Below, piece by piece: positions 63,468-64,000 of a stretch of DNA of 64,000 nt. The position numbers and the translations under genes are program-made. The stretch lies in NCBI GenBank assembly GCA_965220465.1, contig CBDCPZ010000015.1, positions 124,001-188,000 on the forward strand. Direction: 5' to 3'. Position 1 is the stretch's first letter, and each line of letters begins with the position of its first letter. Origin of the DNA: JAHDHW01 sp965220465 (GTDB lineage Bacteria > Bacteroidota > Bacteroidia > Chitinophagales > Saprospiraceae). The notes under the pieces are model-generated. The model searched no databases. It had not been told where the DNA came from and saw nothing but the letters and a program-made list of their open reading frames with translations.

Positions 63468-64000
63468 TTATTGAGCAACTATTTTTCCATTCGCAATCAA
63501 CTGATTTGCATTTTCAATAGTGAAAAAATATACGCCAGCTTGCAGGTCTTTTTTATACAACACAAAATGATTGCTGCTAAAAGGTTCTCTTCTGAGTAAT
63601 CTACCGGTGATATCGTACAATATAAATTCCCCCTTTTCAATGTCCATTCCTTCAATTTCAATGTTTGCAAAATTGGTAAAAGGGTTTGGATAAAACTTTT
63701 AACATCTGTTTCCGGAATCAATACAGGGTCAATGCTTACCGTGAAAATGCTTTCACCAATGGTGTGCAAAGTTTCATTTGTAATTACTGGAGCATTAAAA
63801 TCAAAATAAATGCCTGCGGAATTATAGATTTTAGTTTCCAAATCCAGATTAGATTTTTGCGCCACTTTAAACTCCACAAAGCCATGTGAAGCAGCTTCAT
63901 TCACATTGCTATCCGGCAACATGATATTATTAAATTTGAAAACCAAGTCTCCATCCGGTGAAATATCAAAATCATATGGATGACTTGCAGCGCCTGGTCG
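63468..64000 (-). CDS. Secreted protein with type IX sorting tail, 3' part, one frameshift
   Basis: The gene enters from the right edge. Its first frame (64000 to about 63696) shows a DUF7619-type segment: SHPYDFDISPDGDLVFKFNN, LPDSNVNEAASHGFV, AGIYFDFNAPVITN and IPETDVKS. Adding one T in the four-T run at 63692-63695 continues into FYPNPFTNFANIEIEGMD and LQAGVYFFTIENANQL, ending IVAQ, a complete type A (Por) sorting tail. Without the correction the frame runs into an unrelated tail. Homologous in layout to the end of the gene at 55653. Function unknown. Confidence 0.75.

Noticed and set aside
1..64000. tRNA, rRNA, insertion sequences or prophage
   Set aside because: I scanned gaps for cloverleaf-like segments, transposase or integrase motifs and terminal repeats and found none.

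Overview
This window looks like chromosomal DNA of a Bacteroidota member, most likely a Saprospiria-type (Lewinella/Haliscomenobacter-like) gliding environmental bacterium. The evidence is: a short RpoD-type primary sigma factor; several promoters of the Bacteroidota form (TTTG, about 19 bases, TAnnTTTG) and few Shine-Dalgarno sites; four cargo proteins of the type IX secretion system (one with a gliding-associated C-terminal domain, three with a Por-type sorting tail); many lipoproteins and outer-membrane barrels; and families largely confined to this phylum (DUF5916, DUF6428, GDCCVxC, PycTM). The lineage is an inference from protein style; no rRNA gene is present. I see no tRNA, rRNA, CRISPR array, insertion sequence, integrase or phage gene.

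Layout. 1-4.3 kb: a core block on the minus strand (lipoprotein start, rpoD, pnp, rpsO), each gene followed by a good intrinsic terminator. 4.4-10.4 kb: a 2002-residue secreted adhesin-like protein with 18 tandem domains. 10.5-15 kb: mazG and, divergently, small accessory genes (NqrM-like, acetyltransferase, lipoprotein plus SRPBCC pair, AlkZ-like winged helix protein). 15.2-19.5 kb: a plus-strand cassette of bestrophin-type channel, PPP-type phosphatase and B12-binding radical SAM protein. 19.6-26.3 kb: minus-strand envelope genes (LpxR-like, PhnA, TPR lipoprotein, DUF5916/CBM9 barrel). 26.6-32 kb: an unusual pterin synthase next to ribA, a pentapeptide repeat protein and small genes. 32.5-36.7 kb: MFS transporter, a hidden 32-residue membrane peptide, an HD-PycTM fusion and a barrel. 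36.9-43.3 kb: a GAF protein and a 1263-residue lipoprotein joining a phosphoesterase, a kinase-like segment and an outer-membrane barrel. 43.5-50.6 kb: murQ, a secreted protein, a Tat-exported oxidoreductase, CPBP protease, DUF2306, HAD phosphatase, membrane dipeptidase. 50.8-55.4 kb: a small arsenic/thiol-type operon, MATE pump, acetyltransferase and VIT1-family transporter. 55.6-64 kb: a secreted propeller protein, dihaem cytochrome c, HtrA protease, a tandem SnoaL-like lipoprotein and the 3' part of another secreted protein.

Most of this is ordinary housekeeping plus cell-envelope and stress functions. The least explained items are the phosphoesterase/kinase-like/barrel lipoprotein, the HD-PycTM fusion with no cyclase beside it, the channel/phosphatase/radical SAM cassette, the ribA plus non-canonical pterin synthase pair, and two structured intergenic elements. 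Three genes near the right end each need a one-base correction in a T run to read through; this may be sequence error or decay. All functional calls rest on reading motifs by eye; no database search was run.
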